Below the pieces are notes generated by a model. That model was given only the letters and a program-made list of their open reading frames with translations, was not told the origin of the DNA and made no database searches. 64,000 nt of DNA from UBA6627 sp965248675. GTDB lineage: Bacteria > Chloroflexota > Dehalococcoidia > UBA2979. The stretch's first letter is position 1, and every line of letters starts with the position of its first letter. This document shows, piece by piece, positions 43,979 to 52,443 of this stretch. The position numbers and the translations under genes were made by a program. The stretch spans positions 124,001-188,000 of the forward strand of contig CBDFJZ010000008.1 in assembly GCA_965248675.1 (NCBI GenBank), written 5' to 3'.

Positions 43979-44707
43979 ATGACCACCGCCGCGCGGCAGA
44001 CCGCCGCCCGAGAACGTCACAGTATCGCGGCCAACCTCGAGGCTGTGCGCGCCCGGATCGGCGTGGCGTGCGAGCGTGCCGGGCGCGATCCGGCGACGGT
44101 GACGCTCGTCGGCGTGACGAAGACGCATGGCTCCGAGGTGATCGAGGCCGCCGTGGCCGCCGGTCTCACCAACCTGGGCGAGAACCGCGCGCAGGAGTTC
44201 GTTCCGAAGGCGGAAGCCGCTGCCGCGACTGGCCTCGAGGTGAGCTGGCACTTCATCGGGCACCTGCAGCGGAACAAGGCGCGGCAGGTCGTCCCGCACC
44301 TCGGCACGCTGCACTCGCTGGATTCCGAGCCGCTGATCGGCGAGGTCGCCAGACGCTGGGAGTCGGGGAACCGACCCACCTCGGGCCAGCCGGTGCGCTG
44401 CTACCTTGAGGTGAATGTCGCCGGCGAGGCACAGAAGCACGGCGTCGCGCCCGACGGCTTGGCAGCGCTCCTCGCGGTCGCGAGCGAGTGCGCAGCGCTC
44501 GAGGTGGTCGGGCTGATGACGATGGCGCCCTGGGCGGACGATCCGGAGAAGGTTCGGCCCGTCTTCCGGCAGCTCAGCGTGCTCGCGGCGTCGCACGGAC
44601 TGGCCGAGCTCTCGATGGGGATGACGGACGATTACGAGGTCGCGATCGAAGAGGGAGCGACGGTGATCCGCGTCGGCCGAGCGATCTTCGGCGAACGCGC
44701 GACCTAG
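43979..44707 (+). CDS. yggS: PLP homeostasis protein, YggS/PLPBP family
   Basis: Single-domain pyridoxal-phosphate protein of 242 residues with the fold type III barrel. The PLP lysine is K48 in VGVTKTHG. LGENRAQEF, WHFIGHLQRNKARQVVPHL and LSMGMTDDYEVAIEEGATVIRVGRAIFG are all signature segments. It is thought to buffer PLP and so influence amino-acid metabolism and, in Gram-positive clusters, to be associated with division genes (ylmE). It is followed by proC and yggT. Confidence 0.93.
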   Translation: MTTAARQTAARERHSIAANLEAVRARIGVACERAGRDPATVTLVGVTKTHGSEVIEAAVAAGLTNLGENRAQEFVPKAEAAAATGLEVSWHFIGHLQRNKARQVVPHLGTLHSLDSEPLIGEVARRWESGNRPTSGQPVRCYLEVNVAGEAQKHGVAPDGLAALLAVASECAALEVVGLMTMAPWADDPEKVRPVFRQLSVLAASHGLAELSMGMTDDYEVAIEEGATVIRVGRAIFGERAT

Positions 44708-44732
44708 CGGCCGAGCGAAGGACGGAACTGCG

Positions 44733-45539
44733 ATGCGCGTGGGAATCCTCGGTGGCGGCTTCATGGGCGAGGCGTTCCTCCGTGGATTGCTGCGCGCCGA
44801 AGTCGCTAGCCCGACGGACATCGCCGTCGCCGAGGTCAGCGAGGCGCGGCGCACCGCGCTCAGCGAGCACGGCGTCCGGATCACCGCCGACCTGGAGAGC
44901 GCGTCGATCGGGGCCGAGCTGGTTCTGATCGCGCTCAAGCCCCAGGACTTCGAGGCCCTCAGCTCGCTCCGCGGCCAACTGTCCGGCGACGCGGTGGTCG
45001 TCTCGATCGCCGCCGGTGTCCCGCTCGCTGAGGTCCAACGTGTCACGGGACACCGCGCCTCCGCTCGGGTGATCCCAAACCTCGCCGCCACGATCGGAGA
45101 GAGCGCAGCCGTCTACCTCGTGGCACCCGACGTCTCAGACGCACAGCGTGGCCGCATCGCTCAGGTCATCGACGCCGTCGCAACCGTCGCCGTCGAGGTG
45201 GCTGACGACGAGGCGGTAGACCTCGCGACGGCGTTGCACGGCTCAGGCCCCGGTTATGTCTACTACGTCATCGAGGCGATGATCGATTCCGGGGTGCGCC
45301 TAGGCATGCGCCGCCCGGACGCCACCGCGTTAGTCCTGGCGACGGTGGCAGGCGCCGCACGATACGCTATTGAGAGCGGCTCTCACCCCGCCGAGCTCCG
45401 AAACGCGGTCACCTCGCCCGGTGGCACGACAGCGGCCGGGCTCGCGGAGTTGGAGTCGGCTGGCGTCCGCGCCGCGTTCGACGACGCGATCGATGCAGCG
45501 TTCCAGCGAGCTCGCGAACTCGCCGAGGACGCCGATTAG
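44733..45539 (+). CDS. proC: Pyrroline-5-carboxylate reductase
   Basis: Catalyses the last step of proline synthesis using NAD(P)H, 268 residues. The N-terminal Rossmann motif is VGILGGGFMGEAFLRGL, then VLIALKPQDFEAL, and the C-terminal dimerisation domain has the family signature LHGSGPGYVYYVIEAMIDSGVRLGM, with VTSPGGTTAAGLAELESAGVRAAF near the end. Start ATG 44733. In several Gram-positive clusters sepF (ylmF) sits between yggS and yggT; here that place is held by proC, as in many Proteobacteria. Confidence 0.95.
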   Translation: MRVGILGGGFMGEAFLRGLLRAEVASPTDIAVAEVSEARRTALSEHGVRITADLESASIGAELVLIALKPQDFEALSSLRGQLSGDAVVVSIAAGVPLAEVQRVTGHRASARVIPNLAATIGESAAVYLVAPDVSDAQRGRIAQVIDAVATVAVEVADDEAVDLATALHGSGPGYVYYVIEAMIDSGVRLGMRRPDATALVLATVAGAARYAIESGSHPAELRNAVTSPGGTTAAGLAELESAGVRAAFDDAIDAAFQRARELAEDAD

Positions 45540-45606
45540 TCGGTCAGCCTCGCGAGCGTCGCGGACCAAGACGGAGCGATGCGGCGGTAGCGGCAAGGAG
45601 TGCCTC

Positions 45607-45852
45607 ATGATCGAACTCGTCGCCCTGCTCCTGCAGGTGCTGGGCTTCGCGATCTTCGCCCGCGCGATCATCAGCTGGTTCCCGATCGATCGCGACGGTC
45701 CAGTGGTCCAGGCGCTCAACGCGATTACCGATCCGATCCTCGAGCCACTGCGACGGGTGATCCCGCCGATCGGCATGATCGACATCACGCCGATGGTCGC
45801 GATGATCTCGCTCTTCGTGATCTCCGGAATCCTTCTGGACTCCGTCGGTTAG
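45607..45852 (+). CDS. yggT: YggT family membrane protein
   Basis: Protein of 81 residues with two TM segments (ELVALLLQVLGFAIFARAIISW and TPMVAMISLFVISGILLD) and the family signature ITDPILEPLRRVIPPIGMIDITPM between them. ATG 45607 with AAGGAG at 45595-45600. The family (ylmG) is linked with division and, in plastids, nucleoid distribution; the mechanism is unknown. It follows proC by 67 nt. Confidence 0.9.
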   Translation: MIELVALLLQVLGFAIFARAIISWFPIDRDGPVVQALNAITDPILEPLRRVIPPIGMIDITPMVAMISLFVISGILLDSVG

Positions 45853-45861
45853 CCGGGCCAC

Positions 45862-46200
45862 CTAGCCTCGCGACGCCGCGTCGGTTCGAGGCGCGCTCCG
45901 TGATCGCGCGACCCCGAGGCGCGACCGCAGTTCGTCATCGCTCAGCCCGCCGACCTCGATCAGCTTCCGGCGCGACCGCTGCCCGCGCACGATCTTGACG
46001 GCGCCACGCGCCACGCGGAGCCGCTTCGCCAGCAGCCGCGTCACGGCCTCGTTCGCGCGTCCGTCGACCGGCGGTGCGGTGACGCGAACGATCAACTCAT
46101 TGCCGAGCATCGCGCCGATCGCCTCCCGCGAGGCTCGAGGCGCGATCCTGACCGCGATCCGCGCCCTCGGCTCCCGCTCTGACTTGCCCGAGATCGACAC
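45862..46200 (-). CDS. DUF167 (YggU) family protein
   Basis: Small basic cytoplasmic protein of 112 residues. IAVRIAPRASREAIGA, then LIVRVTAPPVDGRANEAVTRLLAKRL and VKIVRGQRSRRKLIEVGG are the DUF167 signatures. Function unknown. In many genomes it is encoded directly after yggT on the same strand; here it is convergent with it, with only 9 bp between the genes, so that operon linkage is broken. Start ATG 46200. Confidence 0.88.
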   Translation of the reverse strand: MSISGKSEREPRARIAVRIAPRASREAIGAMLGNELIVRVTAPPVDGRANEAVTRLLAKRLRVARGAVKIVRGQRSRRKLIEVGGLSDDELRSRLGVARSRSAPRTDAASRG

Positions 46201-46267
46201 CCGGCACGCCCTTCCGACACCTACACTGGACCATACGGCGGCGGTTGAGGCGGCCAGGCTTGATGGC

Positions 46268-46296
46268 TTGACCTAGAACGTCCGTTCTACTAGTGT
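46268..46296 (+). promoter_or_regulatory. recA promoter with LexA-type box in the spacer
   Basis: TTGACC at 46268-46273 and TAGTGT at 46291-46296 with a 17-bp spacer. The spacer holds TAGAACGTCCGTTCTA at 46274-46289, a perfect 16-bp palindrome containing GAAC-N4-GTTC, the LexA site of Gram-positive-type SOS systems. LexA binding would block RNA polymerase. A second GTTC-G-GAAC dyad follows at 46294-46302. Confidence 0.8.
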
Positions 46297-46365
46297 TCGG
46301 AACGCGGGGGATTGAGTCACTGAAGCGCCCCTCCGGGGCTGAGCACGCGAGAGGCGCGATCCGTC

Positions 46366-47523
46366 ATGGCCAGGTCCAAGAAGTCCGATGCCGAGACCCG
46401 ACACGAAGACCTGAATCGGGCGCTCGAACAGATCACGAAGGACTTCGGGAAAGGCGCCGTCATGCGCCTCGGTGACCCCGAGGCTGCGATCCGCGTCTCC
46501 TCGATCCCGACGGGCGCGCTCTCGCTCGACATCGCGCTCGGGATCGGTGGGATCCCGCGCGGCCGGGTGACCGAGATCTTCGGCCCCGAGTCCGCCGGCA
46601 AGTCGACCCTCGCGCAGCACATCCTCGCCGAGTCCCAGAACCGAGGCGGCACCGCCGCGTACATCGACGTCGAGCACGCACTCGACCCCGAGTACGCCGC
46701 GCACTGCGGCATCAACATCGACGAACTACTGATCTCCCAGCCGGACACCGGCGAGCAGGCGCTCGAGATCTGCGAAGCGCTGATCCGCTCCGGCGCGATC
46801 GATCTCGTCGTGATCGACTCCGTCGCCGCGCTCGTGCCGCGCGCGGAGATCGAGGGCGACATGGGCGACTCGCTGCCCGGCCTCCAGGCGCGGCTGATGT
46901 CGCAGGCGATGCGCAAGCTCGTCTCGGCCGTGGCCCGCAACAACACGGCGTTGGTATTCATCAACCAGCTCCGCGAGAAGATTGGCGTGATCTTCGGCAG
47001 CCCGGAGACGACGCCGGGCGGTCGCGCGCTGAAGTTCTACTCCTCGGTGCGGATCGACATTCGCCGGATCGAGTCGCTGAAGGACGGCCAGACGTTCATC
47101 GGCAATCGCGTCCGCTGCAAGGTCGTCAAGAACAAGGTCGCCCCGCCGTTCCGCCAGGCGGAGTTCGACATCCTGTTCACCAGCGACCTCCACGGCATCA
47201 ACCGACACGGCGACATCCTCGACCTGAGCGTGGAGTACGACGTGGTCAAGAAGCTTGGTTCGTTCTACTCCTACGGTGATCTCCGCCTGGGCCAGGGGCG
47301 GATGAACTCCGCCGCATACCTGCGCGAGCACGAAGAGCTCTCCGACGAGATCGAGGCGCGGGTCCGCGCTGCCGCCGGCGTCGAGGAGTCCGTCGAAGAC
47401 ACGGCGCCCACCTCGGACGACGCGCCGCCGCTGGAGAGCGAACCGCCGCTGGAGAGCGAACCGCCGCTGGAGAGCGAACCGCCGGTCGAGACCGAAGCGG
47501 CGCAGCTCCCGATCAACGCGTAG
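46366..47523 (+). CDS. recA: Recombinase RecA
   Basis: ATP-dependent strand-exchange protein and LexA co-protease, 385 residues. Walker A is GPESAGKST at residues 73-81, then YIDVEHALDPEYA, LVVIDSVAALVP (Walker B), the L1/L2 loops and NNTALVFINQLREKIGVIFG. The core is standard; the C-terminal tail is longer than usual and consists of three exact 18-bp repeats encoding PPLESE followed by a variant PPVETE (47425-47496), giving a strongly acidic end. Acidic RecA tails are known to modulate activity. Transcription is probably SOS-controlled. recX follows after 13 nt. Confidence 0.96.
   Translation: MARSKKSDAETRHEDLNRALEQITKDFGKGAVMRLGDPEAAIRVSSIPTGALSLDIALGIGGIPRGRVTEIFGPESAGKSTLAQHILAESQNRGGTAAYIDVEHALDPEYAAHCGINIDELLISQPDTGEQALEICEALIRSGAIDLVVIDSVAALVPRAEIEGDMGDSLPGLQARLMSQAMRKLVSAVARNNTALVFINQLREKIGVIFGSPETTPGGRALKFYSSVRIDIRRIESLKDGQTFIGNRVRCKVVKNKVAPPFRQAEFDILFTSDLHGINRHGDILDLSVEYDVVKKLGSFYSYGDLRLGQGRMNSAAYLREHEELSDEIEARVRAAAGVEESVEDTAPTSDDAPPLESEPPLESEPPLESEPPVETEAAQLPINA
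47425..47496 (+). repeat. Tandem 18-bp repeats in the recA 3' end
   Basis: Three identical 18-bp units at 47425-47442, 47443-47460 and 47461-47478, then a diverged fourth at 47479-47496. They encode PPLESE three times and PPVETE once. Copy number could vary by slippage without breaking the frame. Confidence 0.9.
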
Positions 47524-47536
47524 CGGCGGCGGATCG

Positions 47537-48175
47537 ATGCCGGTCGTCCGGTCGATCGAGCAGCAACGAGGCGGCACCGCGCTGGTCGGCGTCGATGACG
47601 CCGATCCGGTCGAGCTCCCGCTCGAAGCGCTACTGGAACACAACCTCCATCAGAACCGCGCGCTGGACCCGGAACGCTGGGCGACGATTCAGCTCGAGGG
47701 CCGGCATCGGATCGCAGTACGTCGTGCGCTCGTGTTTCTCGCGAGACGTCGCCGCACCCGGGCGGAGCTGGTCGGCCACCTCGGTCCTGACTTCAGCGAG
47801 GGGGAGGTCAGCCGCGCGGTCGAGCGTGTCGAGGAGCTCGGCTACCTCGATGACGGCGCGTGGGCGCGCGCGTACGTGGCGCTGCCGCGTTCCGAGGGCC
47901 GCGGACGCGCGATGCTGACGCGCGAGCTGCAGTCGCGGGGGATCGGCGCGGACGACCTCGAGACCGCGCTGGCGGCGCGGAATGACCGTGACCAGGCCGT
48001 CGCAGCGGCCCGCAAGCGGACGCGAGCGCTGCGCCGGCTCGAGCCCGCGGTCCGGGGGCGTCGGTTGTACGCCTTCCTCCTGCGCCGCGGCTTCAATGCG
48101 GCGACGATCCGGCGCGCGATCGTCGCCGTCGACGATGATGCTGGCGCGTCCAGCTCGGTGATCGCCGTTCAGTAG
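47537..48175 (+). CDS. recX: Regulatory protein RecX
   Basis: Protein of 212 residues that binds RecA filaments and limits their growth. Three-helix repeats are visible: ARRRRTRAELVGHLGPDFSE..., VSRAVERVEELGYLDDGAWARAYV (the best-conserved part), and RGRAMLTRELQSRGIGADDLETAL. It lies 13 nt downstream of recA, the classic arrangement, so it is co-induced with it. The N-terminal 60 residues (VDDADPVELPLEALLEHNLH) match the extended RecX type of Gram-positive bacteria. Confidence 0.92.
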   Translation: MPVVRSIEQQRGGTALVGVDDADPVELPLEALLEHNLHQNRALDPERWATIQLEGRHRIAVRRALVFLARRRRTRAELVGHLGPDFSEGEVSRAVERVEELGYLDDGAWARAYVALPRSEGRGRAMLTRELQSRGIGADDLETALAARNDRDQAVAAARKRTRALRRLEPAVRGRRLYAFLLRRGFNAATIRRAIVAVDDDAGASSSVIAVQ

Positions 48176-48385
48176 CGGCAGGCCGGTTCGCTCGAAGGCT
48201 GGGGCGAATCGCTCACGTGACCGTCACACGCCTCACCCGGCAGCGCCTCGGACCCCATCGCTCAGACAGCCTCGGTGCTACGATGCGGAAAACAGCCGCC
48301 GCGTCGGTTATGACGCGGAGCGAGATCGACTACCCGCCGAGCGCGACGCCACGACGGCGCGACGGTGGCCGAAGCGGAGCGCGTC

Positions 48386-49915
48386 ATGGACTCGTTGGTG
48401 CCGGTGATCATCGCCGTGGGCGCGTTCGCCCTCGGCGCCGCCGCCGTGTTCGTGTTCGTCAGACTCAGCGGCAGCGGGACGCTGCGCCGGGCGCAGGACG
48501 AGGCGAGCGGGATCGTGGCGGACGCCCGCCGCGAAGCGCGCGAGCTGACGCTGGATGCGGACAAGGAAGCGCTCGAACGCCGCGAGGCGGTCGAGACCGA
48601 GGCGCGTGACGCCCGTCGCGAGCTGAACCGCACCGAGCGCCGCCTGGAGCAGCGGGAAGAGGCGCTCGATCGGCGCGCCGAGCAGCTCGACCGCAACGAA
48701 CAGTCCGTCCGCGACCGCTCGACGAAGCTGGACGACGAGGAGCGGCGCCTCGAGGAGCAGGAAAGCGGCATCCGCGCCCGCCTGGAGGAGATCGCGCAAC
48801 TCACGGCCGACGAGGCCAAGGAGCGACTGCTGGAGGACCTGGACGCGGAGCTTCGAGACGAGGCGTCGCGACGCGTGCGGGCGATGGAAGCGTCGGCCAA
48901 GAACGAGGCGGACGTGCGTTCGCGCAAGATCCTCGCAACGGTGATGCAGCGGATGACCTCGGAGGTCACGGCGGAGACGACCGTCAGCACCGTGCCGCTG
49001 CCCTCGGACGATCTGAAGGGCCGCATCATTGGCCGCGAAGGCCGCAACATTCGCGCATTCGAGGCCGCCACCGGCTGCGACGTGATCATCGACGACACGC
49101 CCGGCCTGGTCACGGTATCGGGCTTCGACCCGGTCCGGCGCGAGGTCGCTCGACAGGCGCTCACCAAGCTGGTCCAGGATGGCCGCATTCAGCCGATCCG
49201 GATCGAGGAAACGGTCAACCGCGCGCGCGAGGACGTCGAGCAGACGGTCAAGGAAGCTGGCGAACAGGCGTCAGTCGACGCGGAGGTCGCCGGACTGCAC
49301 CCGGAGATCGTGAAGACCCTCGGGCGGCTCAAGTTCCGCTATTCGTACGGCCAGAACCAGCTCCGGCACGCCCTCGAAACCTCGTGGCTCGCCGCCGCGC
49401 TCGCCTTCGAGCTGGGCGCGGACGTGGAAGTCGCTCGCACCGGCGGACTGCTGCACGACCTCGGGAAGGCAGTCGACCGCGAGACCGAGGGCACGCATGC
49501 GCTGATCGGCGCGGACATCGCGAAACGGTTCAGCGTCGGTCGCGACATCGTGCACTGCATCGAGGCGCACCACGAAGAGGTGCGCCCCGAAACCGTCGAG
49601 GCGCTGATCGTGATCTGCGCGGACGCGATGTCGGGCAGCCGCCCGGGCGCACGACGCGAATCGGCCGACAGGTACATCAAGCGCCTCGAAGCGCTCGAGG
49701 CAATTGCGAACTCCTACGACGGCGTCGAAGAGTCGTTCGCGATCCAGGCGGGTCGCGAGGTGCGGATCATGGTCCGCCCCGACTCGGTCGACGACATGGA
49801 GGCGACGCGCCTCGCGCGCGACGTCTCGCGCAAGATCGAGGAGACGATGCAGTACCCGGGCGAGATCAAGGTGACCGTGATCCGCGAAACCCGCGCCTCG
49901 GCAACGGCGCGCTAA
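48386..49915 (+). CDS. rny: Ribonuclease Y
   Basis: Membrane-anchored endoribonuclease of 509 residues that starts mRNA turnover. An N-terminal TM (VIIAVGAFALGAAAVFVFVRL) is followed by a long coiled coil rich in Arg/Glu (about residues 35-190), a KH domain (LKGRIIGREGRNIRAFEAATG), and an HD domain with HALETSWLAA, GGLLHDLGKAVD (the H-D metal pair) and EAHHEEV. ATG 48386 is preferred; a GTG 21 nt upstream is in frame but lacks homology. RNase Y, rather than RNase E, argues against Actinobacteria. Confidence 0.94.
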   Translation: MDSLVPVIIAVGAFALGAAAVFVFVRLSGSGTLRRAQDEASGIVADARREARELTLDADKEALERREAVETEARDARRELNRTERRLEQREEALDRRAEQLDRNEQSVRDRSTKLDDEERRLEEQESGIRARLEEIAQLTADEAKERLLEDLDAELRDEASRRVRAMEASAKNEADVRSRKILATVMQRMTSEVTAETTVSTVPLPSDDLKGRIIGREGRNIRAFEAATGCDVIIDDTPGLVTVSGFDPVRREVARQALTKLVQDGRIQPIRIEETVNRAREDVEQTVKEAGEQASVDAEVAGLHPEIVKTLGRLKFRYSYGQNQLRHALETSWLAAALAFELGADVEVARTGGLLHDLGKAVDRETEGTHALIGADIAKRFSVGRDIVHCIEAHHEEVRPETVEALIVICADAMSGSRPGARRESADRYIKRLEALEAIANSYDGVEESFAIQAGREVRIMVRPDSVDDMEATRLARDVSRKIEETMQYPGEIKVTVIRETRASATAR

Positions 49916-50010
49916 CTCACCCACACGCCCCCTCGCCGTTCATCGGGCGTCAAGAGCGTCGATCGTTCGGTCCTCACACCGATCCGCCTCGGGACCGGTA
50001 GCCTATTGGC

Positions 50011-50562
50011 ATGAACGAGCGCGACTCGACGGCGCAAGAGCCGGCCGTCATCGAACCGTCCGTCTTCACCTGCAACTCGACGTGGCACCCCGAGAGCCAA
50101 CTCGCGTGTGGCCGCTGCGGCGCGATCATCTGCCCGCATTGCCTGGTGCACACGCCGGGCGGCACCCGCTGCAAGCCCTGCGCCAACCTGCGCCGCCCGC
50201 CGATGTACGAGGTGGGCGCGACGCACTATCTCCGCGCGATCGGCATCACCCTGGCGCTCGCGATCCCAATGGGATTCGTCGGCGCCCTCTTCCTGCCGCC
50301 GGGTGGCGTCGGGTTCTTCGGGATCCTGATCGGCTTCATCCTCGGGAGCGGCATCGGTTCGCTCCTCGCGCGGGCGATTACGCGAGCCAGTGGCGGCAAG
50401 CGCGGCACTGGGATGCAGAGCATCGCGATCGGCGGCGTTGTGGTGATCCTGCTGACCCGCTTCGCGCTCGCCGGGCTGCCGTTCGAACTGCTGCGCTTCG
50501 ACCTGATCGGCCCGATCGCAGCCTTCATGGCGGCGAGCGTCGCCTACCAGCAACTGAGGTAG
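50011..50562 (+). CDS. B-box-type zinc finger membrane protein
   Basis: Protein of 183 residues. Residues 20-60 hold a cysteine/histidine array (CNSTWHPESQLACGRCGAIICPHCLVH, then CKPC) like the B-box-type zinc fingers found at the N-terminus of some rhomboid proteases. Three hydrophobic segments follow (AIGITLALAIPMGFVGALFL, GFFGILIGFILGSGIGSLLA, IAIGGVVVILLTRFALAG). No rhomboid catalytic GxSG is present, so it is not a protease of that type. Function unknown. Confidence 0.75.
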   Translation: MNERDSTAQEPAVIEPSVFTCNSTWHPESQLACGRCGAIICPHCLVHTPGGTRCKPCANLRRPPMYEVGATHYLRAIGITLALAIPMGFVGALFLPPGGVGFFGILIGFILGSGIGSLLARAITRASGGKRGTGMQSIAIGGVVVILLTRFALAGLPFELLRFDLIGPIAAFMAASVAYQQLR

Positions 50563-50636
50563 AGGCGACGCCCAGGCATCGAGCCTGCCCCGCGCCGAGC
50601 CGCGGGTGGCCCAGGCCGGGGAGACGCACGGCCTCG

Positions 50637-50876
50637 CTATTGCAGGCGGTCGACGACGACCAGCGCGACGAGCAAGCCGAAGCTCACGATCGACACCGAG
50701 AGCACGCGCCGCAGCTCGGCAGCGAGATACGGCGACTCCCGCTCCACGTAACGAACCGGCCGCTCGTCCTGCGCGGTCACCGCCTCCACAGCGTCCTCGA
50801 TTTCGGGCGCTCCGGAGTAGGTCGGACGTGGCGGTAGACGGCGAGGAGTGCGACGGCGTCGCGGCGTGCGTGGCAT
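50637..50876 (-). CDS. Small single-pass membrane protein
   Basis: Protein of 79 residues, MPRTPRRRRTPRRLPP..., with a very basic N-terminus, an acidic middle (EIEDAVEAVTAQDE) and one C-terminal TM (VLSVSIVSFGLLVALVVVDRL). ATG 50876 is preceded by CGAGGAGG 4 nt upstream; longer readings overlap the tRNA. It is a tail-anchored topology with no recognised family. Confidence 0.6.
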   Translation of the reverse strand: MPRTPRRRRTPRRLPPRPTYSGAPEIEDAVEAVTAQDERPVRYVERESPYLAAELRRVLSVSIVSFGLLVALVVVDRLQ

Positions 50877-50970
50877 CGATCCTCCTCGAACGAGTGTGGA
50901 CCTCGAGGAAGACGATTGTCCTCGTTGACCGGCGCGCGGGGAAGGCCTTACCGTCGAACGAGCTTCACGC

Positions 50971-51047
50971 GGCCCCGTAGTGTAGCGGTCAAACACGCCA
51001 CCCTGTCACGGTGGAGATCGGCGGTTCGAATCCGCTCGGGGTCGCCA
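50971..51047 (+). tRNA. tRNA-Asp (anticodon GTC) with encoded CCA
   Basis: Acceptor stem GGCCCCG (50971-50977) pairs with CGGGGTC (51037-51043) with one G-T; the discriminator G at 51044 is followed by encoded CCA. The D-stem is GTGT/ACAC. Anticodon stem CCACC (50998-51002) and GGTGG (51010-51014) enclose loop CTGTCAC with anticodon GTC at 51005-51007. The T-arm GGCGG-TTCGAAT-CCGCT is normal. Confidence 0.95.
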
Positions 51048-51437
51048 AAACCCGCTAGCCCCCCCCCCCCGCCCCAGAGTCCGCGTTAGGTGTCGGGCGC
51101 GAATACTCGATCCGGCTCTGTGTGGGCTTGCACCGCCGACCGAGAAACGCTGAAAACGCTGAGCGGATGGAATATTGCCGCCCCACGACCTCGTCCGCTA
51201 CGAACGCGGCCCGTCCGTTCGCGCCCTGCCCGAGGCCACGACCCGTCGCGGTCATCCCGCCCTCGCTTTCACCTCGGCAAGGGCGCCATGCCATCGGCGT
51301 GGTCGCTAATCGTCGCCGGCGACGGCCAGCGCAAGGGGGGGTCAGCTGGTCCGCGAACTGCGGCATGATCAGCCGCCCAAACACTCCAGATGCACCCTTC
51401 GGTCGGCGGAGGCCCCGCCGCGGGCCGCACGACCGCC
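51048..51437. other. Non-coding tract after tRNA-Asp with a 12-C run
   Basis: About 390 bp without a convincing gene. It opens with a run of twelve C at 51059-51070. Open frames on both strands are Arg/Pro-rich and look non-coding. With the truncated solute-binding protein next to it, this looks like an eroded segment downstream of a tRNA, a common integration target; no attachment-site repeat of the tRNA 3' end was found nearby. Confidence 0.5.
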
Positions 51438-51910
51438 TCATCGCAGGACCGACTCCACGCCTCGATGAGAGCCCGTCGAGGCGTGGAGAATCGGGACGTT
51501 GAACGCGTTCGAGTAGTGGATGATCGCGGCCTCCTGGAAGAGGTCGCGCCGCTCCGTCTCGTCGAACTTCGTCCGCGCCTCGTCCACCTTCGCCTGGAAC
51601 GCGGCGAACTCGGGGAGGAAGTCCTGGCCTTCGTCCGCGTGGGAGTAGGGCGCGCCGACCGTGGCGATCAGCCCGTACGCGGTGTCGGCGTTCTTGAAGC
51701 CGGCCCCGGCCGTGGTCGCTCCCTGGTTGAAGATGAACGGCCCGGGGAAGGTGCGTCCGCGCATCGCCGACAGCGCCTCCGACAGCGGCTGGTACTACAC
51801 GCGTTGCGGGACGGCGTCGCGTACGAGGCGCGCGATCTGGCGGAACGGCGGTTCGCCGGTGTCCCTCGAGATCGTGGCGGCGGCGAACAGGCGTCGCGAC
51901 TCGTCGGTGG
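51438..51910 (-). pseudogene. Remnant of an ABC-transporter solute-binding protein (family 5-like C-terminus)
   Basis: One minus-strand frame runs from about 51910 to a stop at 51438 but is broken by an in-frame TAG at about 51792-51794. Before it reads LFAAATISRDTGEPPFRQIARLV; after it reads YQPLSEALSAMRGRTFPGP and, near the end, FDETERRDLFQEAAIIHYSN with FNVPILHAS. That last part resembles the C-terminal lobe of peptide/nickel-type binding proteins (helix ...L-x-x-A-x-x-I-x..., then P-x-x-P-L). The N-terminal two thirds, including the signal peptide, are missing, replaced by the VOC gene. Confidence 0.6.
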
Positions 51911-52279
51911 TCACGAGGCGGGCTGGAACACCTCGATCGGGTTGCCGGAGGGATCCTCGATCAGCACCTGGGTGCCACCCGGCCCCTCGAGCGGCTCGTT
52001 GCGGAACGACGTCCCGCGCTGCCGCAGCTCGGCGACGACAGCCTTGAGGTCGCCGACCTCGACGACGATGCGATTCCATCCACCGGGCGCGGGGCTCGCG
52101 CCGTCCGGCATCGCCTCGCGTGCCGAGGTGCCCGGACCGGAGAGCCAGAGTTGCAGGTCATCCTTGCCGATCGACGCGAACGGTGGCCCCCAGCGTTGGA
52201 CCAACTCGAACCCGAGCACCTCGGTATAGAACGCGAGCGACGCGTCCACGTCCTCGACGATGTAGCGAGCGATAGCCAT
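51911..52279 (-). CDS. VOC-family (glyoxalase/dioxygenase-like) protein
   Basis: Protein of 122 residues made of two beta-alpha-beta-beta-beta units. ARYIVEDVDASLAFYTEVLGFELVQ is the typical first unit, and GGTQVLIEDPSGNPIEVFQPA is the C-terminal strand pair with the metal-ligand Glu position (I-E-V-F). ATG 52279 follows CGAGGGGG; the longer frame from 52333 has a non-homologous leader. Substrate unknown; members act as glyoxalases, resistance proteins or dioxygenases. Confidence 0.85.
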   Translation of the reverse strand: MAIARYIVEDVDASLAFYTEVLGFELVQRWGPPFASIGKDDLQLWLSGPGTSAREAMPDGASPAPGGWNRIVVEVGDLKAVVAELRQRGTSFRNEPLEGPGGTQVLIEDPSGNPIEVFQPAS

Positions 52280-52389
52280 CGGGCACCCCCTCGGCGTCAC
52301 CGTAGCGGACGCGTCGACGGAGGCACGAGCCATTGCACATGATTGGCGCGGGCCAATTCAGATTCGCGGACACCGTGAACCGGATACAT

Positions 52390-52443
52390 ACGCCGTTAGC
52401 GGATGCCGTGAGCTCTGCGAATGCATCCGCCGTTAGCGGATGC
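52390..52443. terminator. Repeated hairpin between the VOC and DUF3105 genes
   Basis: The sequence CGCCGTTAGCGGATGCCG occurs at 52391-52408 and 52428-52445. The second copy forms a perfect hairpin GCATCCGC-CGTTA-GCGGATGC at 52423-52443 that includes the end of the DUF3105 gene. It probably ends that transcript. There is no T-run. Confidence 0.5.
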
